Positions 8,258 through 16,665 of a stretch of DNA of 63,830 nucleotides are shown piece by piece. A model generated the notes under the pieces. That model made no database searches and had not been told where the DNA came from. It saw only the letters and a list, made by a program, of their open reading frames with translations. The stretch comes from DAOUET01 sp034430155 (lineage in GTDB: Bacteria > Chloroflexota > Anaerolineae > Anaerolineales > UBA4823), in the NCBI GenBank assembly GCA_034430155.1, contig DAOUET010000151.1, positions 1-63,830 of the forward strand. Direction: 5' to 3'. The position numbers and the translations under genes are program-made. How positions within the stretch are numbered: the stretch's first letter is position 1; each line of letters opens with the position of its first letter.

Positions 8258-8288
8258 ACCAGCAATATTAATACTGGAGGAATCTTCT

Positions 8289-9218
8289 GTGTCAGGCATT
8301 CTACAAAAATTATTTGGTAAACGGAAAACTTCATCTGAGGGAGGCTCTCGAATCTCCCAAGACCGGGAAAAAACCCTGCCTCTTCCAGCTAACCAGCCTT
8401 CTGTCATTGTAGAATCTTCTATGCCAGTAGGTACTCACTTGGAACCGCCTCAATTCATCGTCGGTTGCGGTCAATCCATCGGGAGAGTTCGTGACCATAA
8501 TGAGGATGCCCTTTTCACCCTGACAACCACCTTGGTGGGTGACAGCACAAAAATTCCTTTCGGCTTTTACATCGTTGCAGATGGGATGGGCGGTCATATC
8601 CATGGCGAGATAGCCAGCGGAGTCGCCACTCGCGCCATGGCAAGCCATGTGATTCGCAATCTTTACACCCCGCTTTTCAGCGTTTTCCCTCAATCCCCTG
8701 AACGATCTTTGCAAGAGATTATGCAAGAAGGTATTCAGGCTGCCCATCGCGCCATTAAGTCTCAAGCCCCGGGTGGTGGCACCACCCTGACAGCCTTGCT
8801 CATCCTCGGGGATCAACTAACCATAGCCCATGTGGGAGACAGTCGCGCCTACATCGTACATCCAAATGGGCGTATTGAAGTGCTTACCCGCGATCATTCC
8901 TTGGTCAAACGGTTGGAAGAACTCGGCCAAATCACAGCTGAAGAAGCCGCGGTTCACCCCCAGCGTAACGTACTTTATCGCGCTCTCGGACAGGGAGAAC
9001 CGTTTGAAGCCGAAATATCCACCTCGCCGATTCCTTCCTCTGGGGATTTATTTTTGTGCTCCGATGGTCTCTGGGGTGTGCTTTCAGAGAGTGAAATGTA
9101 CCAGATCATTTCCGAAGCCAAATCCCCCGCGGAGGCTTCCCAAAAATTGGTCGCAGCCGCCAACGCTGCTGGTGGTCCAGATAATATTACTGCTATTCTC
9201 GTCCATTTGCCAGGTTGA
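8289..9218 (+). CDS. PP2C-family Ser/Thr protein phosphatase
   Basis: Mn/Mg-dependent PP2C (PPM) phosphatase of 309 aa. Motifs in order: VRDHNEDA (metal Asp/Glu, about 65-72), ADGMGGHIHGEIAS (metal loop), GTTLTALLI, IAHVGDSRAYI, RDHSLVKRLEELG, CSDGLWGVLSESE and GGPDNITAILV with the closing metal Asp. The first 45 residues are a polar tail. GTG at 8289 is chosen because GGAGG (8276-8280) sits eight bases before it; an upstream ATG at 8193 would overlap the kinase gene by 65 bases. It is expected to reverse phosphorylation by the upstream kinase, as in other bacterial PknB/PstP-type pairs (family knowledge; pairing inferred from adjacency). Confidence 0.93.
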   Translation: MSGILQKLFGKRKTSSEGGSRISQDREKTLPLPANQPSVIVESSMPVGTHLEPPQFIVGCGQSIGRVRDHNEDALFTLTTTLVGDSTKIPFGFYIVADGMGGHIHGEIASGVATRAMASHVIRNLYTPLFSVFPQSPERSLQEIMQEGIQAAHRAIKSQAPGGGTTLTALLILGDQLTIAHVGDSRAYIVHPNGRIEVLTRDHSLVKRLEELGQITAEEAAVHPQRNVLYRALGQGEPFEAEISTSPIPSSGDLFLCSDGLWGVLSESEMYQIISEAKSPAEASQKLVAAANAAGGPDNITAILVHLPG

Positions 9219-9227
9219 TCGTATCTG

Positions 9228-10685
9228 ATGAGCACGAGTTCCAATTACTACGCACGCCTAGGTCTGACCAAGGATGCCACGTCCGAAGAAATCCGACTTG
9301 CCTACCGCCAGGTTGCCCGCCGCCTACATCCTGATGTCAATAAAGATCTTGCCGCAGGGGAAGTGTTCATCCAGATAAAAGAAGCATATGAGGTCCTTTC
9401 TGATCCCGTAAAACGAGCAGATTATGATGCCTCCCCATTATCTGATGACGATTCTACTCCACTCACCCTAAATATCCTTTACAGCCGATCAGTGCTCACC
9501 AGAATTAACCAACCTCAACTGGTGTATGTGCTCCTGGAGATGATTCCTGTCCAGGATCGCCTAAGCGATTCTTCTCCCCCATTGAACATTTGCTTGGTGA
9601 TCGATCGGTCTACCTCCATGCAGGGCGAACGCATGGACGTGGTAAAGGAAACCGCCATAGAGCTCGTGCATCAACTCAGACCGGATGACATCTTATCGAT
9701 CGTCGCTTTTAGCGACCGTGCCGAATTACTGCTCCCGGCCACACAATCCTCCAAGCAAGATAATATCGAGGCGAGCATCCACATGCTACAGACCGCTGGC
9801 AGTACCGAGATATATCGCGGTCTGGAAACAGGCTTCCTCGAAGTCCGTAAAAGTCGAAAAAAAACCTCCATCAACCATGTGATTTTGATAACTGATGGGC
9901 GCACTTATGGCGACGAAACTGCCTGTCTGAAGCTCGCAGATCAAGCCGCTTCTCAAGGCATTGGCATCACCGGATTGGGGATTGGCAGCGAGTGGAACGA
10001 TGCTTTCCTGGATGATCTCACCTCAAGGACGGGGGGCAATAGTATGTATGTTGCTGAACCGATCGATATTGAATGGTTGTTGAAGCGTAAATTCCGCACA
10101 TTAGGACAGGTATCCATCGACCATATCGTCTTTGACGCTCAGATGGGTCAAAATGTGAGCCTGAACTACGCATTTCGATTAGAACCGGAAGCCAGTATCT
10201 TGAATACTACCCCTCCCATTCAATTAGGTAGCATTCCCCAAGACTCGAAATTAAGAATATTATTGGAATTCATCGTCGATCCCTTACCCTCTGGTACAGG
10301 CAACGTCGTCCTTGCCGATGGCTATTTCACTCTTGGGATCCCTTCTAGATCTGCCCCGACCAGCATGCTCCAGTTCAACTTGCGCAGGCCGGTAAAAAAA
10401 TCACCAGATTTCGAGCTGCCGCCTGATGCAATTATCAAAGCCATGGAACATCTCACTTTATACCGCATGCAAGAGAAAGCACAACATGAGGTAGTAGCAG
10501 GTGATTTCACCAATGCCACCCGGCATCTTCAGTTTCTCGCAACCCACTTACTCTCGAGAGGAAAGCGCGATTTAGCTTCTGCGGTTATCAACGAAATCGA
10601 TCACCTGCATCACTACCATAGTTTCAGCGCAGCCGGTGAAAAACGAATAAAATATGGCACTCGAGCTTTGATCCTACCCGAATAG
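9228..10685 (+). CDS. J-domain/von Willebrand factor A fusion protein
   Basis: Residues 4-70 form a DnaJ-type J-domain (YYARLGL, HPD motif in RRLHPDVNKD, KEAYEVLSDPVKRADYD), which elsewhere stimulates DnaK ATPase. Residues about 115-290 form a VWA domain with an intact MIDAS-type metal site (VIDRSTSM, the DxSxS motif; later ITDGRTYGD). The remaining 190 residues resemble the beta-rich and helical tail that follows VWA domains in bacterial VWA/YfbK-type proteins. There is no zinc-finger or client-binding domain of canonical DnaJ. It starts ten bases after the phosphatase stop. The combination suggests a scaffold that recruits DnaK to a phospho-regulated complex; that role is inference. Confidence 0.85.
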   Translation: MSTSSNYYARLGLTKDATSEEIRLAYRQVARRLHPDVNKDLAAGEVFIQIKEAYEVLSDPVKRADYDASPLSDDDSTPLTLNILYSRSVLTRINQPQLVYVLLEMIPVQDRLSDSSPPLNICLVIDRSTSMQGERMDVVKETAIELVHQLRPDDILSIVAFSDRAELLLPATQSSKQDNIEASIHMLQTAGSTEIYRGLETGFLEVRKSRKKTSINHVILITDGRTYGDETACLKLADQAASQGIGITGLGIGSEWNDAFLDDLTSRTGGNSMYVAEPIDIEWLLKRKFRTLGQVSIDHIVFDAQMGQNVSLNYAFRLEPEASILNTTPPIQLGSIPQDSKLRILLEFIVDPLPSGTGNVVLADGYFTLGIPSRSAPTSMLQFNLRRPVKKSPDFELPPDAIIKAMEHLTLYRMQEKAQHEVVAGDFTNATRHLQFLATHLLSRGKRDLASAVINEIDHLHHYHSFSAAGEKRIKYGTRALILPE

Positions 10686-10696
10686 AACAAATTTAT

Positions 10697-11206
10697 ATGA
10701 TATTGTGTCCAAATTGTCATCATTATGAAATGTTTGGAGTGATCTTTTGTAGCGAATGTGGTGAACAGATCATTTATCCTGCCATGCATGGGATTAAACA
10801 GGACTTGGATGAATCTTCCGGGTTAGTTACCAAGGATATTGACCCTGCAAACTCTGAGCGCCATCCAAAATCCAATCGGGAGCCCTTCATCTCGCTGCTT
10901 ATTGTTAACAGCGGTCATGTGATACCTTTGGTTGGGCGGGACGAATTTACCTTGGGGCGCTTCGATCCTAATCAACCCATTCAGCCCGATGTGGATCTCA
11001 ATCCACACGGGGCTTACCAGAGCGGAATATCGCGGTTGCATGCATCCATACGAATCGACCAGCAGGTCACTCTGCAGGATCTAGGATCTTTTAATGGTAC
11101 AAAAATTAATGGGGAGGAAATTCCAGCAAACGTCCCTCACCCGCTTTCACATGGCGATGTATTGGCCTTAGGTAACCTGAATATCCAAGTTTTTATCCAC
11201 ATCTAA
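10697..11206 (+). CDS. Zinc-ribbon/FHA-domain protein
   Basis: Residues 4-22 hold a zinc ribbon (CPNC...CSEC). Residues about 75-165 form a forkhead-associated domain with GRDEFTLGRFD, the SRLHASI core that contacts phosphothreonine, and LGSFNGTKINGEEI. FHA domains bind phospho-Thr peptides, so this is the likely reader of the operon's kinase. The 169-aa protein is cytosolic. It begins eleven bases after the J/VWA gene, and its stop adjoins the next gene. The partner is inferred from context only. Confidence 0.88.
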   Translation: MILCPNCHHYEMFGVIFCSECGEQIIYPAMHGIKQDLDESSGLVTKDIDPANSERHPKSNREPFISLLIVNSGHVIPLVGRDEFTLGRFDPNQPIQPDVDLNPHGAYQSGISRLHASIRIDQQVTLQDLGSFNGTKINGEEIPANVPHPLSHGDVLALGNLNIQVFIHI

Positions 11207-11218
11207 ATGGAGATCTCT

Positions 11219-11461
11219 ATGGCAATCACGGTCCTATTACACTTAACCGGAGCGGAACCTATCCTTGCTGAAATGGATGAGTTGCCAAATCCCACAGATT
11301 ACCTGATCAAATTAAGCAACCCGCGACGTCTGGATGGTAAGGATTTGCACTACCTTGCGGAAAATGTTGTCACGGTTATCTGGCCTATAGATAAAATTAA
11401 CTTTATAGAAATATTGCCCAGCGAGGAAGAAGAACGGATTATCGGATTCGTTCGGGAGTAG
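11219..11461 (+). CDS. Small conserved-looking protein of unknown function
   Basis: An 80-residue acidic protein with no membrane segment or known motif. It is predicted to be mostly beta-strand at first (ITVLLHLTG), with an ending of IEILPSEEEERIIGFVRE. The ATG at 11219 is chosen because GGAG (11208-11211) lies seven bases ahead; an ATG at 11207 has no such site. It is wedged between the FHA gene and the OmpR-type regulator, with gaps of 12 and 4 bases, so it is almost certainly cotranscribed and may be an accessory part of the signalling set. Function unknown. Confidence 0.65.
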   Translation: MAITVLLHLTGAEPILAEMDELPNPTDYLIKLSNPRRLDGKDLHYLAENVVTVIWPIDKINFIEILPSEEEERIIGFVRE

Positions 11462-11465
11462 ACTT

Positions 11466-12221
11466 ATGGAAGATAATTTCAAGGACCGCCGAATTCTAGT
11501 TGTTGATGACGAAGAACGTATGGTACGTTTTATCCGTCTGAACCTCGAATATGACGGTTTTATAGTAACCGAAGCATTTAAGGGCGTCGAGGCCATTAAT
11601 AAAATCCGTAGCAGCTTACCGGATCTGATCTTGCTCGATGTCATGTTACCCGACATCGATGGCTTTGAAGTCCTCAGGGTAATCCGGGAGATCAGCAACG
11701 TTCCAGTCATCATGCTCACTGCCAAGGGAGAAGAGGACGATCGCGTTCGTGGCCTTGAGATGGGTGCTGATGACTACATAACCAAACCTTTCAGCCCCCG
11801 CGAATTGGTCAGCCGGGTCCGGGCCGTGCTTCGCCGCACCGAGATGGTGAGTGGCAGTACTCATGGCTTGATCGAGGTCGACGACCGGCTGAAGATCGAT
11901 TTCGACCGGCGGGAGGTCTGGGTGAGCGGAGAGTTGGTCAAACTACGTCCAACCGAATATCGCCTGCTTTATCATTTGGTTAAAAACGCCGGGTGGGTGG
12001 TTACTCACGACCAATTGCTGGCTAAAGTTTGGGGCTACGAATATCGCGATGAACCTCATTACGTACGCTTGTATATCAATTACCTGCGAAAAAAATTGGA
12101 AAAGGATCCCTCAGATCCGAAGTACATCCTGACCGAACGCGGCGTTGGTTATCGCTTCGTGGACTATCGCCGTCTGCAGGGAGATAAGGAAGAAAGGATA
12201 GAAAAGGAGAAGGGTGATTAA
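11466..12221 (+). CDS. OmpR/PhoB-family response regulator
   Basis: The receiver domain (residues 8-123) has VVDDEE, the phospho-acceptor Asp in LLDVMLPDIDG, MLTAKG and YITKPFSPREL. The winged-helix DNA-binding domain (about 135-235) has LRPTEYRLLYHLVKNAG, VWGYEYRDEPHYVRLYINYLRKKLE and the wing ERGVGYRF. Length of 251 aa includes a charged Lys/Glu tail. No histidine kinase is adjacent. It lies four bases after the small unknown gene in the Ser/Thr kinase operon, which raises the possibility of cross-talk or phosphorylation by the Ser/Thr kinase; this is inference. Confidence 0.93.
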   Translation: MEDNFKDRRILVVDDEERMVRFIRLNLEYDGFIVTEAFKGVEAINKIRSSLPDLILLDVMLPDIDGFEVLRVIREISNVPVIMLTAKGEEDDRVRGLEMGADDYITKPFSPRELVSRVRAVLRRTEMVSGSTHGLIEVDDRLKIDFDRREVWVSGELVKLRPTEYRLLYHLVKNAGWVVTHDQLLAKVWGYEYRDEPHYVRLYINYLRKKLEKDPSDPKYILTERGVGYRFVDYRRLQGDKEERIEKEKGD

Positions 12222-12232
12222 ATTAATCGCTC

Positions 12233-12260
12233 TTGCCACCTGCCGACTCTCGACTATAAT
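12233..12260 (+). promoter_or_regulatory. Promoter of the NarL-type regulator
   Basis: TTGCCA (12233-12238), a 16-base spacer, then TATAAT (12255-12260). It lies immediately after the OmpR-type gene, so the NarL-type gene can be transcribed independently. Confidence 0.6.
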
Positions 12261-12271
12261 AACTATGCGAA

Positions 12272-12937
12272 GTGAGCACATCTATGGTCAAACAGAGAAT
12301 TGTATTAGTAGACGATCATGAAGTTGTTCGATTGGGCCTGAAAGCTCTTTTGGACCGCCATCCGGGTTTCGAGGTTGTCGCAGAAGCTGGCACCGCGCGG
12401 GAAGCCATCGAACGAGTTTCGACCTACCACCCAGATGTAGTCGTCTTGGACATTCGCCTCCCTGGGGGTTCCGGGATCGAAGCCTGTGAAGAGATAACTG
12501 AAAAATATCCGGACACGAAAGTCATCATGTTGACGTCTTACGCTGAGGACGAAATGCTGTTCTCAGCTATCCGTGCCGGCGCGGCCGGCTACGTGCTCAA
12601 GCAGATTGGGGGAGAAGACCTGGTCAGGGCGATTGAAGCGGTTGGTCGGGGTGAGGCCTTGCTTGATCCGGCCGTCACCCAGCGCATCTTCCAGGAAGTC
12701 CGCAAAGCCGCCAAAGAAGAGGAAGCCTCAGCTTTTTCTGCATTGACACAGCAGGAACGCCACGTGCTCTTGTTGGTTTCGGAAGGCAAGACCAACCGGG
12801 AAATCGCCAAAGCCCTCTTCTTGGGCGAAGGCACAGTCCGGAATTATGTCAGCAGTATATTATCTAAATTGGGGGTTAGCAATCGTGCCGAAGCAGCCGC
12901 CTACGCCGTGGAACACAACTTGAGAGATTATATCTGA
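12272..12937 (+). CDS. NarL/FixJ-family response regulator
   Basis: The receiver domain (about 7-125) has VLVDDHEVVRLGL, the acceptor Asp in VVLDIRLPGGSG, MLTSYAED and GYVLKQIGG. The LuxR-type helix-turn-helix (about 155-215) reads LTQQERHVLLLVSEGKTNREIA, followed by GEGTVRNYVSSILSKL. The GTG at 12272 and the ATG at 12284 are both possible starts; neither has a strong ribosome site and the protein shows no sequence before MVKQRIVLVDD that decides. No sensor kinase is adjacent. The last ten bases overlap the convergent gene 12928-13479. Confidence 0.92.
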   Translation: MSTSMVKQRIVLVDDHEVVRLGLKALLDRHPGFEVVAEAGTAREAIERVSTYHPDVVVLDIRLPGGSGIEACEEITEKYPDTKVIMLTSYAEDEMLFSAIRAGAAGYVLKQIGGEDLVRAIEAVGRGEALLDPAVTQRIFQEVRKAAKEEEASAFSALTQQERHVLLLVSEGKTNREIAKALFLGEGTVRNYVSSILSKLGVSNRAEAAAYAVEHNLRDYI

Positions 12938-13479
12938 CTCGGGGGCGAATCGAACGTTTTGGATTGTTCCTGGTGAGCGAATTGGTATACCAGACCCCAC
13001 AACCAATCTCGAAGATAAACCTCGATCTCCTCAAGTAACTGTAATTGCTTGGTCAAGCTAGCAATTAATTCAACAGCATTCTGAAAAAGTTGTAGGCAAG
13101 AAAGCTTGGTCTCTTCTTCGATAATCCCCTGTTCATCGATAAAAGACAGGAATAGTTGGGGGTTTAGGTGAGGCAATGCCATTACCTGCTGTTTATCTAT
13201 TAGGTTTATTCCGTAATCTTTCAAGTTACTCTTGAAGTCAAGCAATACCTGCCGCTGGTCTTCCACCATTTGCATCTTCCGCACCCCGACTTCGGATAGG
13301 ATTTCGCGCAATGTGCCCAAATTCTCAGGGCCCGCTAAAACCAACCCTTCCACCCATTTCTGGATAGGGTTAGTATGCTCTTCTTCTAGGCAACGCACGA
13401 TCACATCACCAGCCTGCAAACGCACGTAAGCCCGCTCGACAAACGAATATACCGACTCTAACGGGTCATTCGAATTCAT
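12928..13479 (-). CDS. Unrecognised helical protein
   Basis: A 183-aa acidic protein predicted to be almost all alpha-helix, with heptad-like stretches near 85-105 and 135-160 (ASLTKQLQLLEEIEVYL). It has no transmembrane segment, signal or catalytic motif that I can recognise. It overlaps the downstream end of the upstream DUF971 gene by 14 bases (13466-13479), so the two are probably translationally coupled, and its own end overlaps the convergent response regulator by 10 bases. Function unknown. Confidence 0.7.
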   Translation of the reverse strand: MNSNDPLESVYSFVERAYVRLQAGDVIVRCLEEEHTNPIQKWVEGLVLAGPENLGTLREILSEVGVRKMQMVEDQRQVLLDFKSNLKDYGINLIDKQQVMALPHLNPQLFLSFIDEQGIIEEETKLSCLQLFQNAVELIASLTKQLQLLEEIEVYLRDWLWGLVYQFAHQEQSKTFDSPPSQI

Positions 13480-13828
13480 AGCTATTCTCTTGCCTGCATT
13501 GAGGGCAGGGACATAACTTCCTCAGGTAATTCCAATTATAAATACCATAATGATGCCCATCTTCCCAGGCGATCGTAATTGCATAAGTACCTACGCCTTC
13601 CACTTCTTCCATGCGAGTTGCCGCTATATCATCTTCTGGTAGGCTGAACACCTTTAGGTCCGGCTCAGACCGCATATGTTCATGACCACCTTGGCATTCA
13701 GCGCACGGGCAAGCGTTTCGCAATAGAGAGAAAGGGTAAATGCTTACGTGCTTATCGTTCCAATGAATTGTCATTTTACGTTTTTGGCGATCAGCAGTTA
13801 TTGATGTAGGAGTTAATATAAAAGCCAT
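13466..13828 (-). CDS. DUF971 family protein (gamma-butyrobetaine hydroxylase-like N-terminal domain)
   Basis: A small 120-aa domain protein. The pattern LRNACPCAECQGG ... GTYAITIAWEDGHHYGIYNWNYL ... CPCPQC is characteristic of the stand-alone DUF971 fold found beside Fe-S and other housekeeping genes in many bacteria. Four to five Cys in two CPC clusters suggest metal or Fe-S binding. Its biochemical role is not established. It is transcribed leftward and overlaps the next gene by 14 bases. Confidence 0.85.
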   Translation of the reverse strand: MAFILTPTSITADRQKRKMTIHWNDKHVSIYPFSLLRNACPCAECQGGHEHMRSEPDLKVFSLPEDDIAATRMEEVEGVGTYAITIAWEDGHHYGIYNWNYLRKLCPCPQCRQENSYEFE

Positions 13829-13949
13829 GAATGTATCTTTCTGAAAAACTTTATAAAGATAAAGATTTTCAACCTGCGTTAAATATCCAATCGCGCTAAC
13901 TCTTGTGCCTTCACAACTATATAACGAAAATGTGGAAAAAGCAAACGCT

Positions 13950-14444
13950 TTAAGGGTTTTGCACTACGGCTAGGTAGTCTGAAACTGCCCATCCCTGGCG
14001 TGTTTCGTCGAAGGGGGCAACCAGGTACCACCAAGTATGCTCATCAGCCACTTGCGGCCCATCTCTGACCTGAAAGACCTCAGTATCCATCCCTAGGAAA
14101 AGTACCTGGCTTTGTATACTTGGTTCAACCCGAAAACGCAAACCTTCGCCGCCAGTCCCGGCGATTTCGATGTATGCTCCAATCGAGATTTCTCCAGAAT
14201 CGGGGAGTGGGACAGGTGAGGGGGTGGGTGTACCCAGGGTAGCTGTTGGGACTGGCTGAGTCTCTGTAGGCAACCGCACGATTGTAATCGCTGCCGTAGC
14301 CATTCCAGAATAAGCTGGTGCTCTTCGTGTTGCCCATAACAGAAAAAAAGTCGCCACAGACAGCGCCAGGCCAAACCCCACAGCGCCAATTATCACCCAT
14401 GGATCCAGCAGCCAGCCTAAACGGTTTCGATTACCCATTTGCAT
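13950..14444 (-). CDS. Membrane-anchored SH3-like domain protein
   Basis: A short cytoplasmic start is followed by one transmembrane helix (about 12-38, WVIIGAVGFGLALSVATFFLLWA), a Pro/Thr-rich linker (about 50-80), and an extracytoplasmic domain of about 75 residues with the bacterial SH3 (SH3b) pattern: IAGTGGEGLRFRVEPSIQS, DGPQV and WWYLVAPFDETRQGWAVSDYL. SH3b domains bind peptidoglycan or surface ligands. It is last in a leftward set with the Ca/H antiporter and the lipid kinase; the 42-base gap suggests cotranscription. ATG 14444 or 14438 could start it. Confidence 0.8.
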   Translation of the reverse strand: MQMGNRNRLGWLLDPWVIIGAVGFGLALSVATFFLLWATRRAPAYSGMATAAITIVRLPTETQPVPTATLGTPTPSPVPLPDSGEISIGAYIEIAGTGGEGLRFRVEPSIQSQVLFLGMDTEVFQVRDGPQVADEHTWWYLVAPFDETRQGWAVSDYLAVVQNP

Positions 14445-14485
14445 CCAAAATTGAAAATGTTAAATAATGGTGACATGACAGGCGC

Positions 14486-15571
14486 CTATGCTGGCAACAG
14501 GAAAAATGCAAGGCTGAGAATAAGGTAAATAGCTAGTAGTTCAGCTCCTTCCAACCAGTTTGATTCGCCATCTGATGAAACCAATGCCATGATGATAACA
14601 CCCGCCACCAACGCCAACAACTCGAATTGATTAAATATCAATTGGAGCGGATTTCCCAATAGCAGGCTGATGAACACCAGAACAGGGGCGACAAACAGGG
14701 CAATTTGGAGGCTAGAGGCGATGGCAATCTCCACACTGAGTTCCATATGATTGCGCAAAGCAACTTCAACGGCTACCAGATGCTCTGCAACGTTGCCGAT
14801 GATCGGGATTAGAATAACCCCCAGGAAAAATTCTGAAACCCCCAAATCCTCTACTACAGGTCTCACCGATCCAACCAAGAGTTCGCTGGCAATCACCACG
14901 CCAATTGTTGCCATCGCCAGGATCGTTAAAGCGAGATTAATCGACCAGACAGGCCCCTCATCCGGTATCTCAGAGGGTTTGTGTGCCAGAGGGGCACCAT
15001 CAGCTTTGAAACTAAATATGAGCGCCAGTGCGTAGAGCAGAATCATCACGGCTGCTATTCCCAAACTGAAAGCCTCTACCCGCAGGCTGGTATCAGACCC
15101 AATGGAATGGCTGAATAGCGAAGGAATCACCAGAGCCAATACGGCCAGGATAAGCAAGATAGCGTTCCTGCTGGCCTGGCGACCATCAAAAGACTGCAAA
15201 CCATGGCGAATTCCCCCCAATAACATCGACAATCCCATCACAAAGAGCAAGTTGCCCAAAATTGAACCTGTAATCGAGGCTTTGACCAGTTCGAGCAATC
15301 CCTCACGTATCGCTACGATTGTTATAATCAGCTCGGCCGTGTTGCCTAACGTGGCATTAAGCAAACCACCCATTCGGGGGCTGGTGTGAGCTGCCAATAC
15401 CTCAGTGCCTTTGCCGATGTATTCGGCCATTGGTACGACACTTATCGCAGAGAACACAAACACCCATATCTCACCCCATTTCCCAAATTCAGCCAGGAGG
15501 CTTAAAGGGAGTGCTAGGATCAATACAGATAGTGGGTTCTCGCGCAGGTAATCAATCAGTCTTCTCATCAT
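14486..15571 (-). CDS. cax: Calcium/proton antiporter, CaCA family (CaxA/ChaA type)
   Basis: An integral membrane protein with about eleven helices. The two alpha-repeat signatures are visible: GGLLNATLGNTAELIITIVAI (about 67-87) and GVILIPIIGNVAEHLVAVEVA (about 250-270), each with the Gly-Asn-x-x-E ion-binding core. These are the hallmark of cation/H antiporters of the Cax branch, which export Ca2+ using the proton gradient. Length of 361 aa is typical. It starts ten bases after the lipid-kinase gene. An acidic cytoplasmic loop lies near 190-210. Confidence 0.93.
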   Translation of the reverse strand: MMRRLIDYLRENPLSVLILALPLSLLAEFGKWGEIWVFVFSAISVVPMAEYIGKGTEVLAAHTSPRMGGLLNATLGNTAELIITIVAIREGLLELVKASITGSILGNLLFVMGLSMLLGGIRHGLQSFDGRQASRNAILLILAVLALVIPSLFSHSIGSDTSLRVEAFSLGIAAVMILLYALALIFSFKADGAPLAHKPSEIPDEGPVWSINLALTILAMATIGVVIASELLVGSVRPVVEDLGVSEFFLGVILIPIIGNVAEHLVAVEVALRNHMELSVEIAIASSLQIALFVAPVLVFISLLLGNPLQLIFNQFELLALVAGVIIMALVSSDGESNWLEGAELLAIYLILSLAFFLLPA

Positions 15572-15580
15572 TTATTGTGC

Positions 15581-16534
15581 TCACAATGTTGTGGGAGGGT
15601 TCCCGAAAAGGGCACGCGGGGCATTCTCTGGCACCAATACCCGTAATGCTCGCGCTTGTACTTCGAAAATGCATTCGCCCTTCCCTTGGGCAGGCTCTCC
15701 ATCTACTTGAACATACAGAGGTGAGTCTGATGCCAGCCGGATGCGGTTGAACTCAAACCTCCGCACCCGTCCGGATTGCAGGTGACGGCCAGCGAATAAA
15801 TCCCATGCCCGCTGCACAGTATCGCCTAAGGTTTGGCCTTCAAAGAGCCACAATTCCATAATACCATCGTCCAATTTAGCATTTGGTGATAGCTCCGCCA
15901 ACCCACCTGCATAGAGGTGTATGTTGCTAACTACCGCCAGGAGAAAGTGACCACTTACCCTTTCATCCTGATTCACCACTTTAAGGTTCATCCCTTGCCA
16001 CTTGCTGGCAGTCCACACAGCCGAAGTCGCATACTGGACTACCGCGAAATTCTTCTCCCAACGACTGCGTGGTTCGATGTGATGAACGATGAATGCATCT
16101 AGTCCTACTCCAGCCCATAACAAGAATGGCGTATCGTTGCACATCCCAACATCCATATCCCATACTTTAGCGCCTGCCAATCGGGTAGCGCTCTCCTCTA
16201 ACGCCATCAACCGTGTCCATGTAAGTCCCGGTAGCCCTAATTCTTGCGCCCACACATTGGCTGTTCCTGCCGGAAGAACACCTAAGGCGGTTTGTGTGCC
16301 GATTAATCCTTTCAAGGAGCAGTTTATGCTGCCGTCTCCGCCAACGACGAAAAAAGCATCCACTTGCTCTTCAGCTGCCTGGTAAGCCATTTGGGAAAGC
16401 TCATCACTGTCTCTTGGCTTTTCAATATGGATCTGCCAACCTCGCCTTCTTAATACGTTGGCAGCTCGTTCGGTCAATATCCAGGAAGGATAACGCCCAG
16501 CAGCAGGGTTGTATACCAGATAAGCTCTTAACAT
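15581..16534 (-). CDS. Diacylglycerol kinase-family lipid kinase
   Basis: A 317-aa protein of the DAGK catalytic/YegS-sphingosine kinase fold. Seen: YNPAAGR near the start, FFVVGGDGSINCSLKGLIG (ATP-binding GGDGS, about 60-66), LGVLPAGTANVWAQELGLP (about 85-103), and a C-terminal beta-domain ending QVDGEPAQGKGECIFEVQ. It phosphorylates diacylglycerol or a related lipid on the inner membrane face. It is first in the leftward set with CaxA and the SH3 protein. It diverges from the second Ser/Thr kinase, with a 131-base intergenic region between their starts. Confidence 0.9.
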   Translation of the reverse strand: MLRAYLVYNPAAGRYPSWILTERAANVLRRRGWQIHIEKPRDSDELSQMAYQAAEEQVDAFFVVGGDGSINCSLKGLIGTQTALGVLPAGTANVWAQELGLPGLTWTRLMALEESATRLAGAKVWDMDVGMCNDTPFLLWAGVGLDAFIVHHIEPRSRWEKNFAVVQYATSAVWTASKWQGMNLKVVNQDERVSGHFLLAVVSNIHLYAGGLAELSPNAKLDDGIMELWLFEGQTLGDTVQRAWDLFAGRHLQSGRVRRFEFNRIRLASDSPLYVQVDGEPAQGKGECIFEVQARALRVLVPENAPRALFGNPPTTL

Positions 16535-16625
16535 AAGCCAACCACCCCAATGGGGATTTTATAAAAATATCCCATATTACCGACAACAATGGCTTGATTT
16601 TACCCGATCTTCATCTCCGCAGCAG

Positions 16626-16634
16626 TGGTACAAT
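16626..16634 (+). promoter_or_regulatory. Extended -10 element of the second Ser/Thr kinase
   Basis: TGgTACAAT ends 31 bases before the ATG at 16666. No convincing -35 is seen. The gene lacks a clear Shine-Dalgarno sequence. Confidence 0.4.
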
Positions 16635-16665
16635 CTTCAAAATATCAAACAGAGATTATCTCCCT

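Noticed and set aside
8193..8288. Start of the PP2C gene at ATG 8193
   Set aside because: Overlaps the kinase gene by 65 bases and has no ribosome site; GTG 8289 has GGAGG at the proper distance.
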